From positions 310,001 to 374,000 of the forward strand of contig NZ_JBEUMS010000002.1 of NCBI RefSeq assembly GCF_040543805.1: a DNA stretch of 64,000 nt, written 5' to 3'. The position numbers were made by a program, and so were the translations under genes. The notes beneath the pieces were generated by a model that searched no databases, was not told the DNA's origin, and was given only the letters and a program-made list of their open reading frames with translations. Each line of letters starts with the position of its first letter. The first letter of the stretch is position 1. This document shows positions 35,944 to 43,561 of the stretch, piece after piece. The stretch is from Arcicella rosea. GTDB taxonomy: Bacteria; Bacteroidota; Bacteroidia; Cytophagales; Spirosomataceae.

Positions 35944-36850
35944 GGTAATTTCCTATTTCTACGTCTTCCAATACAGCAATGGCATCATCTACTAATACTG
36001 CCAATGAGCAATAAAGCGATACTAAATATGAAGCAATGGCTTTATCGTTGATACCCATAAATCTTACTGCCAAACCAGGAGATTGTTCACCTGGTAAACC
36101 CGGCTGGTAAAGTCCAACTACACCTTGGCGACTTTCGCCTGTACGTAATAATAAGATTTTTGTTTTACCATTTTCGATTGGCAATTTATCCGAAGGAATC
36201 AAAGGAATACCTCTCCAAGTAATAAACTGTGAACCAAACAATGAAACTGTTGGCGGTGGAACACCACGACGAGTACATTCACGACCAAAAGCTGCAATCG
36301 CTAAAGGATGTAACAAAAAGAAACCTGGTTCTTTCCAAACTTTAGTCAATAGTTCGTCTAAATCATCTGGTGTTGGTGGACCTACACGAGTTTTGATTTT
36401 TTGTTTAGTAGCGATACTACTTAATAAACCGTACTCTTTGTTATTAATTAATTCGCTTTCTTGACGTTCTTTGATACTTTCAATCGTTAAACGTAATTGC
36501 TCACTAATTTGGTTGTAAGGCTTGCTATACAAATCTGAAACACGAGTATGAACATCCAAAACCGTGTTTACGGCACTAAGGTTGTATTCACGTGGGTTTT
36601 CGACATAATCAATAAAAGTGTGAGGAAGATTTCTTTCATCACGACCTGAGCAGTCAACTTCAGCAATACTTCCCTCTTTTACTTTGTTCAATCGATAAAC
36701 GCCTGATTCAACAGGAATCCAATTGAGTAAATGCGTCAACCAACGTGGGGTAATTGATTCAAATTGTGGTACTGTACGGGTTGCAATGGCTAACTGTCTT
36801 GCAGCCACGTCTCCAAGTGCTGTTTGCTTGTACTTGTTCAATTCTGACAT
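35927..36850 (-). CDS. Family 2A encapsulin shell protein (SrpI-like)
   Basis: The 307-residue product has the HK97-type capsid fold by family. Recognisable segments are the N-terminal arm (LGDVAARQLAIATRTVPQ), RWLTHLLNWIPVESGVYR, GPPTPDDLDELLTKVW, FFLLHPLAIAAFGREC.RRGVPPP and the C-terminal SLYCSLAVLVDDAIAVLEDVEIGNY. They match the family 2A nanocompartment shell known as SrpI or major membrane protein I. Sixty subunits are expected to assemble into a T=1 shell, by family knowledge. Its stop overlaps the start of the desulfurase gene. It has no cyclic-nucleotide-binding insertion, which separates it from family 2B. Confidence 0.95.
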   Translation of the reverse strand: MSELNKYKQTALGDVAARQLAIATRTVPQFESITPRWLTHLLNWIPVESGVYRLNKVKEGSIAEVDCSGRDERNLPHTFIDYVENPREYNLSAVNTVLDVHTRVSDLYSKPYNQISEQLRLTIESIKERQESELINNKEYGLLSSIATKQKIKTRVGPPTPDDLDELLTKVWKEPGFFLLHPLAIAAFGRECTRRGVPPPTVSLFGSQFITWRGIPLIPSDKLPIENGKTKILLLRTGESRQGVVGLYQPGLPGEQSPGLAVRFMGINDKAIASYLVSLYCSLAVLVDDAIAVLEDVEIGNYHEYKY

Positions 36851-36885
36851 ATTATAGGTAATTAAAAATTGATAATCTCAGACAA

Positions 36886-37533
36886 TTATGCTACAGCACG
36901 ATATTTGATTGAATAAGGAATGTTATGAGCAGCACTAAATACAGCTCCTAACATTTCTGAAGGTGAAAATGGTTTGCTGAAATCCTCATCAATGGCATCA
37001 TATACAATTCTTCCTTGCTGACTAATTACATAAGTAGCAGGCACTGGCACATCTTCTGAAATTCCAGCAATTCTGTCCCAAACCGCATATTCTTGTGAAT
37101 ACACTCCAAATTGTTTTGCAATTTGATTATTAGGGTCGGCAACTACATTAAATGGAACATCGAAATAAGCCACTAACTCTTTGGTCTCTTCTAATGAAGC
37201 TTGAACAACAACTAATAAGTCACCGCCCAATGCTAAAATTTCTTGATAGGAAGCCTTTAAAATATTCAAATGCTTTAAGCCATACTCATTCCAACCACCT
37301 GATAAAAAGCTAATCGTCAATGGCTTATTTTGTTGAATTTGTTGGAATACTAATTTTTGTGTATTGGCTTGTTCTGAAAGATTTTGCCATACACCACTCG
37401 CTTTAGAGATAGACAATAAAGGTAAACGTGAACCTATTTTTAAAGGTGATAATTTGGCTGTGTTGCCTTTGAATATATTTACGGGAAAAGTAGTATCCCA
37501 AATGATTGCGTTTGATTGACCGTTAACTTGCAT
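36886..37533 (-). CDS. Peroxiredoxin-like protein lacking all cysteines
   Basis: The 215-residue thioredoxin-fold protein resembles AhpC/TSA peroxiredoxins: ISFLSGGWNEYGLKHL at 74-89, FDVPFNVVADPNNQIAKQFGVYSQEY, and VPVPATYVISQQGRIVYDAIDEDF. The usual motif is GGWCPYC; here both cysteines are replaced (N82 and G85), and the protein contains no cysteine at all. It cannot be a thiol peroxidase. It starts 35 bp upstream of the shell gene and follows a promoter and dyad at 37581-37622, so it is probably the first gene of a shell-cargo transcript. A role as adaptor, chaperone or minor cargo is inference. Confidence 0.85.
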   Translation of the reverse strand: MQVNGQSNAIIWDTTFPVNIFKGNTAKLSPLKIGSRLPLLSISKASGVWQNLSEQANTQKLVFQQIQQNKPLTISFLSGGWNEYGLKHLNILKASYQEILALGGDLLVVVQASLEETKELVAYFDVPFNVVADPNNQIAKQFGVYSQEYAVWDRIAGISEDVPVPATYVISQQGRIVYDAIDEDFSKPFSPSEMLGAVFSAAHNIPYSIKYRAVA

Positions 37534-37580
37534 TGTAATAATATTTTTAATTGATATGTGCCTTAATTAGTTTGATAGAA

Positions 37581-37622
37581 CAAAATTACAACAAAAAATC
37601 TTATATCCTATAGACTTAATAG
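37581..37622 (-). promoter_or_regulatory. Internal promoter with CTAT-N7-ATAG dyad upstream of encapsulin genes
   Basis: On the minus strand a perfect -7 box TAATTTTG lies at 37581-37588. The dyad at 37608-37622 has exact CTAT and ATAG arms and covers the -33 position at 19-bp spacing. No separate TTTG is seen there. In contrast to the other promoters the dyad overlaps -33 rather than the start site. About 50 nt separate the -7 box from the ATG at 37533. Confidence 0.6.
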
Positions 37623-37657
37623 ATTATTTGATTAAAAATTTATAAATTCCTGTAAAT

Positions 37658-38221
37658 CTACTTATTACGATAAAGTTTAATAAAGGCTTCCATCTCTTTA
37701 ATAGAGAAAATGCTTTCAAAATCATCATCTACAAAGCTGTAAATAATAAGAAGATTACCGACGATGATAAAAGTAGCTGGCAATGGTACTTCATTAGAGA
37801 TTCCTGTAATTCGATGCCAAATGGGATAATCTTTGGAAAAAACGCCTAATTTTTCTGCAATAGCATTTTCTTGATCATGGCAAATATTAAAAGTCAATTT
37901 ATATTTACTGACCAAAGTGTCTAAATCATCAGGAGCGACATCTGTCAAAACTAAAATATCTGCTCCAATATTTTTCAAACGTTTATGTGCTTTTTGCATT
38001 AATTCTAAGTGAATTTCAGCATAATTATTCCATGATGGTGAAAAGAAACTTAATACTAAAGGTCGAAAAAGCATCAATTCACTTAAAGCAAAATTAGGAA
38101 GATGTTCAATATTTTTAGGAAGGGTAGTCCAACGTCCATTAGCCTTAATCAGCTTAAAATTGGGTACAAAATTACTTGCCTGAAGTGCTTTCGGACGATT
38201 TTGTTCTATACTATTTTGCAT
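37658..38221 (-). CDS. Second peroxiredoxin-like protein without catalytic cysteines
   Basis: The 187-residue product is a paralogue of the 36886-37533 product. It shares the segments LSFFSPSWNNYAEIHLELM (58-76), FNICHDQENAIAEKLGVFSKDYPIWHRITGISNEVPLPATFI and FVDDDFESIFS. The catalytic WCPYC site reads W64-N-N-Y-A, so the peroxidatic and resolving cysteines are gone; the only cysteine lies elsewhere (FNICHDQ). Two such proteins in one operon point to a structural or regulatory role. It starts 18 bp after the hydrolase gene in the same transcript. Confidence 0.83.
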   Translation of the reverse strand: MQNSIEQNRPKALQASNFVPNFKLIKANGRWTTLPKNIEHLPNFALSELMLFRPLVLSFFSPSWNNYAEIHLELMQKAHKRLKNIGADILVLTDVAPDDLDTLVSKYKLTFNICHDQENAIAEKLGVFSKDYPIWHRITGISNEVPLPATFIIVGNLLIIYSFVDDDFESIFSIKEMEAFIKLYRNK

Positions 38222-38239
38222 GTTGATGAATATATAAAT

Positions 38240-38785
38240 TTATAATGAGGTACTAAAAATCGAATTGATAATTCCTTTGCCTACTTTCCAATCAGCAAGG
38301 TTCGAATTAGCGTTGATATGCCCTAAAGCTCCAATATTTACAAATTGGCTTCCCCAACTTTCTGCCCAATGTTTTGCCCTTTCAATGGTGGCGTACTCAT
38401 CATTTGTACTTGCAATCAGCACCGTTTGATAAGGAAGTAATCCAGTCGGAATGGGCGAAAAACCTAAAATTTCTTTTGGGAAACCTGCACTTTCAGCATC
38501 AGCTGGAGCAACCAATATAATACCCGCAATGTTAGTGGAAGTATTTTTTTTTGCCCAATGAACCACCGCCAAACAACCTAAACTATGAGCTATCAATAAA
38601 GTTGGCGTACTTAATTGATGAATAGATTCGTTCAATGTTTCAACCCATTTTTCAACTTCTGGTGCATCCCAATCTTCTTGCTCTACTCTATTAAATATTT
38701 CAGGATTTTCCTGTTCCCAAATTGTTTGCCAATGCTTGGGTCCTGAACTTCCTAAACCTGGAACTGTTAAAAAATGTGTTATCAT
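38240..38785 (-). CDS. RBBP9/YdeN-family alpha/beta hydrolase
   Basis: The 181-residue serine hydrolase has a VPGLGSSGPKHWQTIWE start, the nucleophile elbow AHSLGC (S68), a region for the acid in STNDEYATIERA and the final histidine in GALGHINANS. Members of this family have few known substrates. It is cytosolic. As first gene of the cluster it stands directly behind the operator-bearing promoter at 38845-38892. A role in thioester or acyl hydrolysis linked to sulfur metabolism is possible but not shown. Confidence 0.85.
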   Translation of the reverse strand: MITHFLTVPGLGSSGPKHWQTIWEQENPEIFNRVEQEDWDAPEVEKWVETLNESIHQLSTPTLLIAHSLGCLAVVHWAKKNTSTNIAGIILVAPADAESAGFPKEILGFSPIPTGLLPYQTVLIASTNDEYATIERAKHWAESWGSQFVNIGALGHINANSNLADWKVGKGIINSIFSTSL

Positions 38786-39097
38786 GATTTTTTAAAAACG
38801 TTAGTAAATATACGTCTGTCAGAATTAAACTCAAACCAAATAGACTATAAAACCGATAGACAAAGATTATTAATCAAGCTTGTATTTGCAAATTTTATTT
38901 AAAATTTATCCTCAAAAACAGTCTTTTCTCTTTTAGAGAAAAATCTTATGGGTTTTATTAAAATAACCATTCTGTAAATTTTCATAGAGTGTTTATTATT
39001 TTTTCAACAAGGCAAAGAGTATAAAATGAACAAATCGTGTTTTACTTACACAATTTATTACAAAAGATTTAAATAAAATTCCTCCAAGTTTATTTTT
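38786..39097. other. 312-bp divergent intergenic region
   Basis: The region separates the encapsulin cluster from the fucosidase gene. It holds the minus-strand promoter and operator at 38845-38892. Toward the fucosidase gene I see only a half-site (ATAG at 38984-38987, in a sequence TGTAAATTTTCATAGAG) and AT-rich sequence; I could not identify a plus-strand -7 box with confidence. Confidence 0.6.
38845..38892 (-). promoter_or_regulatory. Promoter and CTAT-N7-ATAG operator of the encapsulin/sulfur cluster
   Basis: On the minus strand the -33 box TTTG (38889-38892) and the -7 box AATCTTTG (38861-38868, 7 of 8) have a 20-bp spacer. The exact dyad at 38845-38859 begins one base after the -7 box and so overlaps the transcription start. 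The first gene starts at 38785, giving a leader of about 70 nt. Confidence 0.75.
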
Positions 39098-40759
39098 ATG
39101 AAAAGAAGAGATTTAATCAAAACAATGTTGGCGACTGTTCCTGCCTTGCATCTTACCCAAGCAATTGCGCAGAATAATTTAAATGGTTTAGCAGGTGATG
39201 GGCTTGAGCCAATGGCAAAAGGTCCTTTTAATCCAGATTGGGAGTCTTTGAAGCAATATCAAACCCCTGATTGGTTCAGAGATGCAAAATTTGGCATTTG
39301 GGCACATTGGGGACCACAATGTCAACCTGAATTTGGTGACTGGTATGCCAGAGAAATGTATTATGAAGGAAGTAGAACCTATAAATTCCATGTAGAAAAG
39401 TATGGACATCCCTCTAAATTTGGTTTCAAGGACGTCATTAACGAATGGAAAGCGGATAAATTCAATCCAGACCAATTGTTGGAATTATACAAACGTGCTG
39501 GTGCAAAGTATTTCATGGCTTTGGCGAATCATCATGACAATTTTGATAATTATAATAGTAAATATCAGCCTTGGAATTCTGTAAATCTTGGTCCTAAAAA
39601 AGATTTAATAGGTGCTTGGGCAAAAGCTACCAAAAAACAAGGACTACGTTTTGGGGTTAGCGTTCATGCGGCACACGCTTGGTCTTGGGTAGAAGGAAGT
39701 CAACATTCGGATAAAACAGGCGCTTTGGCAGGCGTTCCTTACGATGGAAAAATAACTAAAAAAGATGGTAAAGGAACCTTCTGGGAAGGCTATGACCCGC
39801 AAGATTTATATGCCCAAAACCATGCTTTGAGTGAAGGAAGTGAAAACATCAATGGAATTCATAAACAATGGAATTGGGGCAATGGCGTAACACCTCCAAG
39901 TGAAAAATACTGCAATACTTTCTATAACCGCACAGTCGATTTAGTGAATAAATACGACCCAGATTTGGTGTATTTTGATGATACCGCTTTGCCTTTATGG
40001 CCTGCAAGTAATGTAGGCTTACGTTTTGCTGCGCATTATTACAATAGAAGTATCAAAAAACATGGAAAATTGGAAGCTGTCATCAATGGTAAAATTTTAG
40101 ATGAAGAGCAACGTAAAACGATGGTTTGGGATATTGAAAGAGGGCAAAGTAACAACATAGAACCACTCCCTTGGCAAACGGATACTTGTATCGGTAGTTG
40201 GCATTATGACCGACGCATTTATGAGCAAAAGCGATATAAAAGTGCCAAAACGGTGATTCATACTTTAATTGATGTAGTGAGTAAAAATGGGAATTTGATG
40301 TTAAGCGTGCCGCTAAGAGGTGATGGTTCTATTGATTCGGAAGAACAAAAAGTAGTAGAAAGCATTGCAGACTGGATGGCAATTAACAGTGAGTGTATTT
40401 TTGCGACAAGACCTTGGAAAGTATTTGGCGAAGGTCCAGCGATGGAAAAGGCTGCTCCACTTTCTGCTCAAGGATTTAATGAAGGGAAAGGATTGCCATT
40501 TACAGTAAATGATATTCGCTTTACTACCAAAGGAGATGTATTGTATGCTATTCCGCTTGGAAAACCAACTGAAAATAAGTTATTGATAAAAAGTTTGGCT
40601 TCAGGTAATGCTCTTTATCCGAAAGAAATTGCTAAAGTAATTTTGGTAGGAAAAGGAAGCACCTTAAATTTCACCAGAACTTCAGAAGGTTTGTTGGTTG
40701 ATTTACCAGAAAATGTCAGAGAAGAATTTGCTTTTGCTTTGAAAGTTTTGCCTGCTTAG
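39098..40759 (+). CDS. Exported alpha-L-fucosidase, GH29 family
   Basis: The 553-residue product should release terminal alpha-L-fucose. The N-terminus (MKRRDLIKTMLATVPALHL) carries a twin-arginine-like signal. The catalytic domain shows FGIWAHWG at 65-72, ALANHHDNFD at 141-150 and the nucleophile region YDPDLVYFDD ending at residue 295, then a C-terminal beta region (ENKLLIKSL...LNFTRTSEGLLVDLP). It stands alone, divergent from the encapsulin cluster. Fucose with sulfate groups is common in algal polysaccharides, so it may work with the sulfatases, although it lies outside their island. Confidence 0.92.
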   Translation: MKRRDLIKTMLATVPALHLTQAIAQNNLNGLAGDGLEPMAKGPFNPDWESLKQYQTPDWFRDAKFGIWAHWGPQCQPEFGDWYAREMYYEGSRTYKFHVEKYGHPSKFGFKDVINEWKADKFNPDQLLELYKRAGAKYFMALANHHDNFDNYNSKYQPWNSVNLGPKKDLIGAWAKATKKQGLRFGVSVHAAHAWSWVEGSQHSDKTGALAGVPYDGKITKKDGKGTFWEGYDPQDLYAQNHALSEGSENINGIHKQWNWGNGVTPPSEKYCNTFYNRTVDLVNKYDPDLVYFDDTALPLWPASNVGLRFAAHYYNRSIKKHGKLEAVINGKILDEEQRKTMVWDIERGQSNNIEPLPWQTDTCIGSWHYDRRIYEQKRYKSAKTVIHTLIDVVSKNGNLMLSVPLRGDGSIDSEEQKVVESIADWMAINSECIFATRPWKVFGEGPAMEKAAPLSAQGFNEGKGLPFTVNDIRFTTKGDVLYAIPLGKPTENKLLIKSLASGNALYPKEIAKVILVGKGSTLNFTRTSEGLLVDLPENVREEFAFALKVLPA

Positions 40760-40772
40760 GTGGAAGCATTTA

Positions 40773-40921
40773 GGTAAACCTATAAGGATTCATATAATTA
40801 TCTAATAATAAGAATTTGAACACCAAATCCTTATAGGTTTATATGCTAAATTTATTTATTCCAAATGCTTCATAAAAAGCATAAATTCGGATAATTTGCA
40901 CGAAATTCATGCAAATTATCC
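40773..40921. terminator. Two hairpins between convergent fucosidase and gluconokinase genes
   Basis: The first structure pairs AAACCTATAAGGATT near 40777-40791 with AATCCTTATAGGTTT near 40827-40841 across an A/T-rich loop. The second is a perfect 12-bp stem, GGATAATTTGCA (40889-40900) with TGCAAATTATCC (40910-40921), and a 9-nt loop. Neither has a strong T run. They probably end transcription from both sides. Confidence 0.6.
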
Positions 40922-40939
40922 TGGATTTATCAAATTCAT

Positions 40940-42358
40940 TTACAAATCTTTCAAGGCTTCATAAACTTTTGAAAACTTACGGTAGTTTTCTTGATACACT
41001 GCTTCATGTTTTGGATTTGGTATAAAAATTTTTTCTTCAATATCAAGACAATTCGTATTAATCCCAAAAGCATCCAAACCAATCATTACTGCTCCCCAAC
41101 ATGAACCTTCGATCGTCTGAGCCACGACGACTTTCATCTGAAAAATATCTGCCGCAATTTGCAACCAAACATCACTTTTCGCAAAGCCCCCACTTGCCAT
41201 AATGGTAATATTCTTTCTCTCGTTTTTATCAGGCAAAAGAATTTCTGTAATACTTAATAAGCCAAACAAAATGCCTTCAAGCGTAGCTCGAATAAAATGT
41301 GCTTTAGTATGATTTATCGTAATGCCCAATAACGTTCCTTGTGCGGAAGCATCCCAAATAGGCGCTCTTTCTCCTAATAAATATGGCACAAAAATTAAAC
41401 CTCCTGAACCCGCCTCAATACTTCCAGCTTGTTCAAATAAAGATTCGAATGATTCTTCTGTCTCTAAAATCGCTTCTTTCAACCATTGCAGAATTACTGC
41501 TCCATTGTTCACTGCGCCTAATACTAGGTACTGATTATCAATTAGATGATAACATTGCGTTCGCATTTTATCATCAATAAATGGCTTATCAATTGGTAGT
41601 CTTACTGCGCCACTTGTACCAATCGTTAAAGACATTCTGCCCTTTTGCATCGCACCAGTTCCCAAATTTGCTAAAGCTCCATCGCCACCACCAATCACTA
41701 AAGTACGATTTCCAGCCACTGTTTTAGCTTGATGCTTTGGGCTTACAATTTTAGAAAGTTTATTTTCGTCAATAGCTAAATGTGCTAAAATATCTTTGTT
41801 CCAAGTAAGCGTTTCAATATCCATCAACCCAGTTCCCGAAGCCATTGAAGAATCTACCACATATTCACCTGTTAAATGATGCCAAACGTATTCTTTGATA
41901 CTGATGAATTTATAGGTTTTTTCAAAAACCTCAGGTTCATTTTCTCGTAGCCAAAGTATTTTGGTCATCGGACAAAATGTATGAACTGGAATTCCTGTTT
42001 TTTGATAAAATTCTTTGCCTGTGGTACTTTCTTTTAGTTTAGTAGCTTCTGCACTTGCACGGTTATCTGCCCAAAGTATTACATCAGTTAGTGGATTTCC
42101 TTGTTCATCAACTGCAATAAGGCTTTGCATTGCAGAACTAAAACTGATAAAAAAGGGACTCGTATTTTGGGTGATTTTTTCAATACATTCCAAAACAGCC
42201 TCTAAAATTTCAGCAGGTTTCTGGATACTCCAATCAGGTTCAGGATGATACATTTCATATTCTTTAGAATATTGCTGTATCATTTTCCCTTCGTTAGTAA
42301 AAACAATTGCTTTGGTGGCAGTTGTTCCGATATCAATTCCTATATAAAAATGGTTCAT
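40940..42358 (-). CDS. FGGY-family carbohydrate kinase, probable gluconokinase
   Basis: The 472-residue kinase shows the FGGY fold: the N-terminal phosphate loop YIGIDIGTTATKAIVF, SSAMQSLIAVD, ILWADNRAS and the C-terminal half with GGGDGALANLGTGA, TIGTSGAVR and YLLGERAPIWD. The sequence groups with gluconokinases and xylulokinases. The 6-phosphogluconate dehydrogenase gene 119 bp upstream in the same direction favours gluconate as substrate. A paralogue is encoded at 49559-51079. Confidence 0.85.
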   Translation of the reverse strand: MNHFYIGIDIGTTATKAIVFTNEGKMIQQYSKEYEMYHPEPDWSIQKPAEILEAVLECIEKITQNTSPFFISFSSAMQSLIAVDEQGNPLTDVILWADNRASAEATKLKESTTGKEFYQKTGIPVHTFCPMTKILWLRENEPEVFEKTYKFISIKEYVWHHLTGEYVVDSSMASGTGLMDIETLTWNKDILAHLAIDENKLSKIVSPKHQAKTVAGNRTLVIGGGDGALANLGTGAMQKGRMSLTIGTSGAVRLPIDKPFIDDKMRTQCYHLIDNQYLVLGAVNNGAVILQWLKEAILETEESFESLFEQAGSIEAGSGGLIFVPYLLGERAPIWDASAQGTLLGITINHTKAHFIRATLEGILFGLLSITEILLPDKNERKNITIMASGGFAKSDVWLQIAADIFQMKVVVAQTIEGSCWGAVMIGLDAFGINTNCLDIEEKIFIPNPKHEAVYQENYRKFSKVYEALKDL

Positions 42359-42477
42359 TATCTTTCAATCGGTGAATTCCGAAAGAATTTCATCGATATT
42401 GCTGTGTTGAAATTAACATTTTGAGAATAATCAAATCAATAAGCGCCCGAATGTATTTAATCCAGACGCTCGGCGAT

Positions 42478-43374
42478 TTATTTCTTTTCGACAGCATGAC
42501 CGCCAAATTCATTTCTCAAGGCAGCTACTACTTTTCCAGAAAAAGTATCTTCCATTTGCGAACGATAACGCATCATTACCGAAAGGGCAATCACAGGCGT
42601 TGGTACTCCTAAATCTAAAGCCGTTTCCAAAGTCCATTTTCCTTCTCCTGAAGAGTGCATAATGCCTTTGATACCGTCTAGTTTAGCATCTTTAGAGAAA
42701 GCTTTTTCTGTTAATTCCATCAGCCAACCACGCACAACTGAACCATGGTTAAACATTTTTGCCGTTTTTTGGAAATCAATATCAAATTCAGAATGTTCAA
42801 ATACTTCAAAACCTTCGGCGATGGCTTGCATCATTCCGTACTCAATTCCGTTATGAACCATTTTCGTAAAATGCCCGCTTCCAGCCGCACCAGTATGTAA
42901 ATATCCATTTTCTACCGAAATATCTTTGAATACTTTTTCTACATAAGCAAATACTTCATCTTCGCCACCAATCATCGTACAAGCGCCATTTAAAGCACCC
43001 GAAGTACCACCCGAAGTACCGCAATCTAAGAAATCTATCCCTTTACTTTTTAGATAAGTGTAGCGTTTTTTTGATTCTTTATAGTTTGAATTTCCACCAT
43101 CAATAACGATGTCTGAAGGATTCAAAAAAGGTAAGAGTTTTTCAATTACTTGGTCAACAATTTCTCCCGCTGGTACCATCAACCAAATTACTTTTCTTCC
43201 TGTTAATTTTTGGGTTAAAGCATCAATTGTATTAGCAGGTTCAATTCCTTCCTCGGCAATTTTTTGAACGAATTCAGCATTGACATCATTGGCAATTACT
43301 TCATAGCCATTTCGTTGTAAGTTAAGTGCTAGGTTGAAACCCATTTTGCCTAAGCCTATAATTCCGATTTGCAT
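42478..43374 (-). CDS. 6-phosphogluconate dehydrogenase, short NAD-type (decarboxylating)
   Basis: The 298-residue enzyme converts 6-phosphogluconate to ribulose 5-phosphate. It has the Rossmann start GIIGLGKMGFNLALNL, DGGNSNYKESKKR near 95, GTSGGTSGA near 119 and KMVHNGIEYGMMQ near 172. The length matches the short GntZ/YqeC form rather than the 470-residue Gnd. With the adjacent kinase it makes a gluconate-to-pentose phosphate module. Confidence 0.92.
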   Translation of the reverse strand: MQIGIIGLGKMGFNLALNLQRNGYEVIANDVNAEFVQKIAEEGIEPANTIDALTQKLTGRKVIWLMVPAGEIVDQVIEKLLPFLNPSDIVIDGGNSNYKESKKRYTYLKSKGIDFLDCGTSGGTSGALNGACTMIGGEDEVFAYVEKVFKDISVENGYLHTGAAGSGHFTKMVHNGIEYGMMQAIAEGFEVFEHSEFDIDFQKTAKMFNHGSVVRGWLMELTEKAFSKDAKLDGIKGIMHSSGEGKWTLETALDLGVPTPVIALSVMMRYRSQMEDTFSGKVVAALRNEFGGHAVEKK

Positions 43375-43494
43375 AATGTTAAAGTTTACTGTGTTGGATA
43401 AATATTATTAAAATGGTATTTTAAAAAGCTAAAATAGAGAAATTAAGACAATTTGATGAATTATTCTCTCTTGAATCTTTCAAAGATAAAATAA

Positions 43495-43518
43495 AGACTC
43501 CATGAAAACATGGAGTCT
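43495..43518 (-). terminator. Intrinsic terminator of the susC-susD operon
   Basis: A perfect 10-bp stem AGACTCCATG/CATGGAGTCT closes a 4-nt loop. On the minus strand TTTATTTTAT follows, which is a clear T-rich tail. It stands 44 bp after the susD stop codon. Confidence 0.92.
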
Positions 43519-43561
43519 ATACTGTTATGATATTGGATAATAGTTTGATACGCTGATGAAA

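Noticed and set aside
36886..38221. Calling the two peroxiredoxin-like genes as functional antioxidant enzymes
   Set aside because: The catalytic cysteines are absent in both, so thiol-peroxidase activity is not possible.
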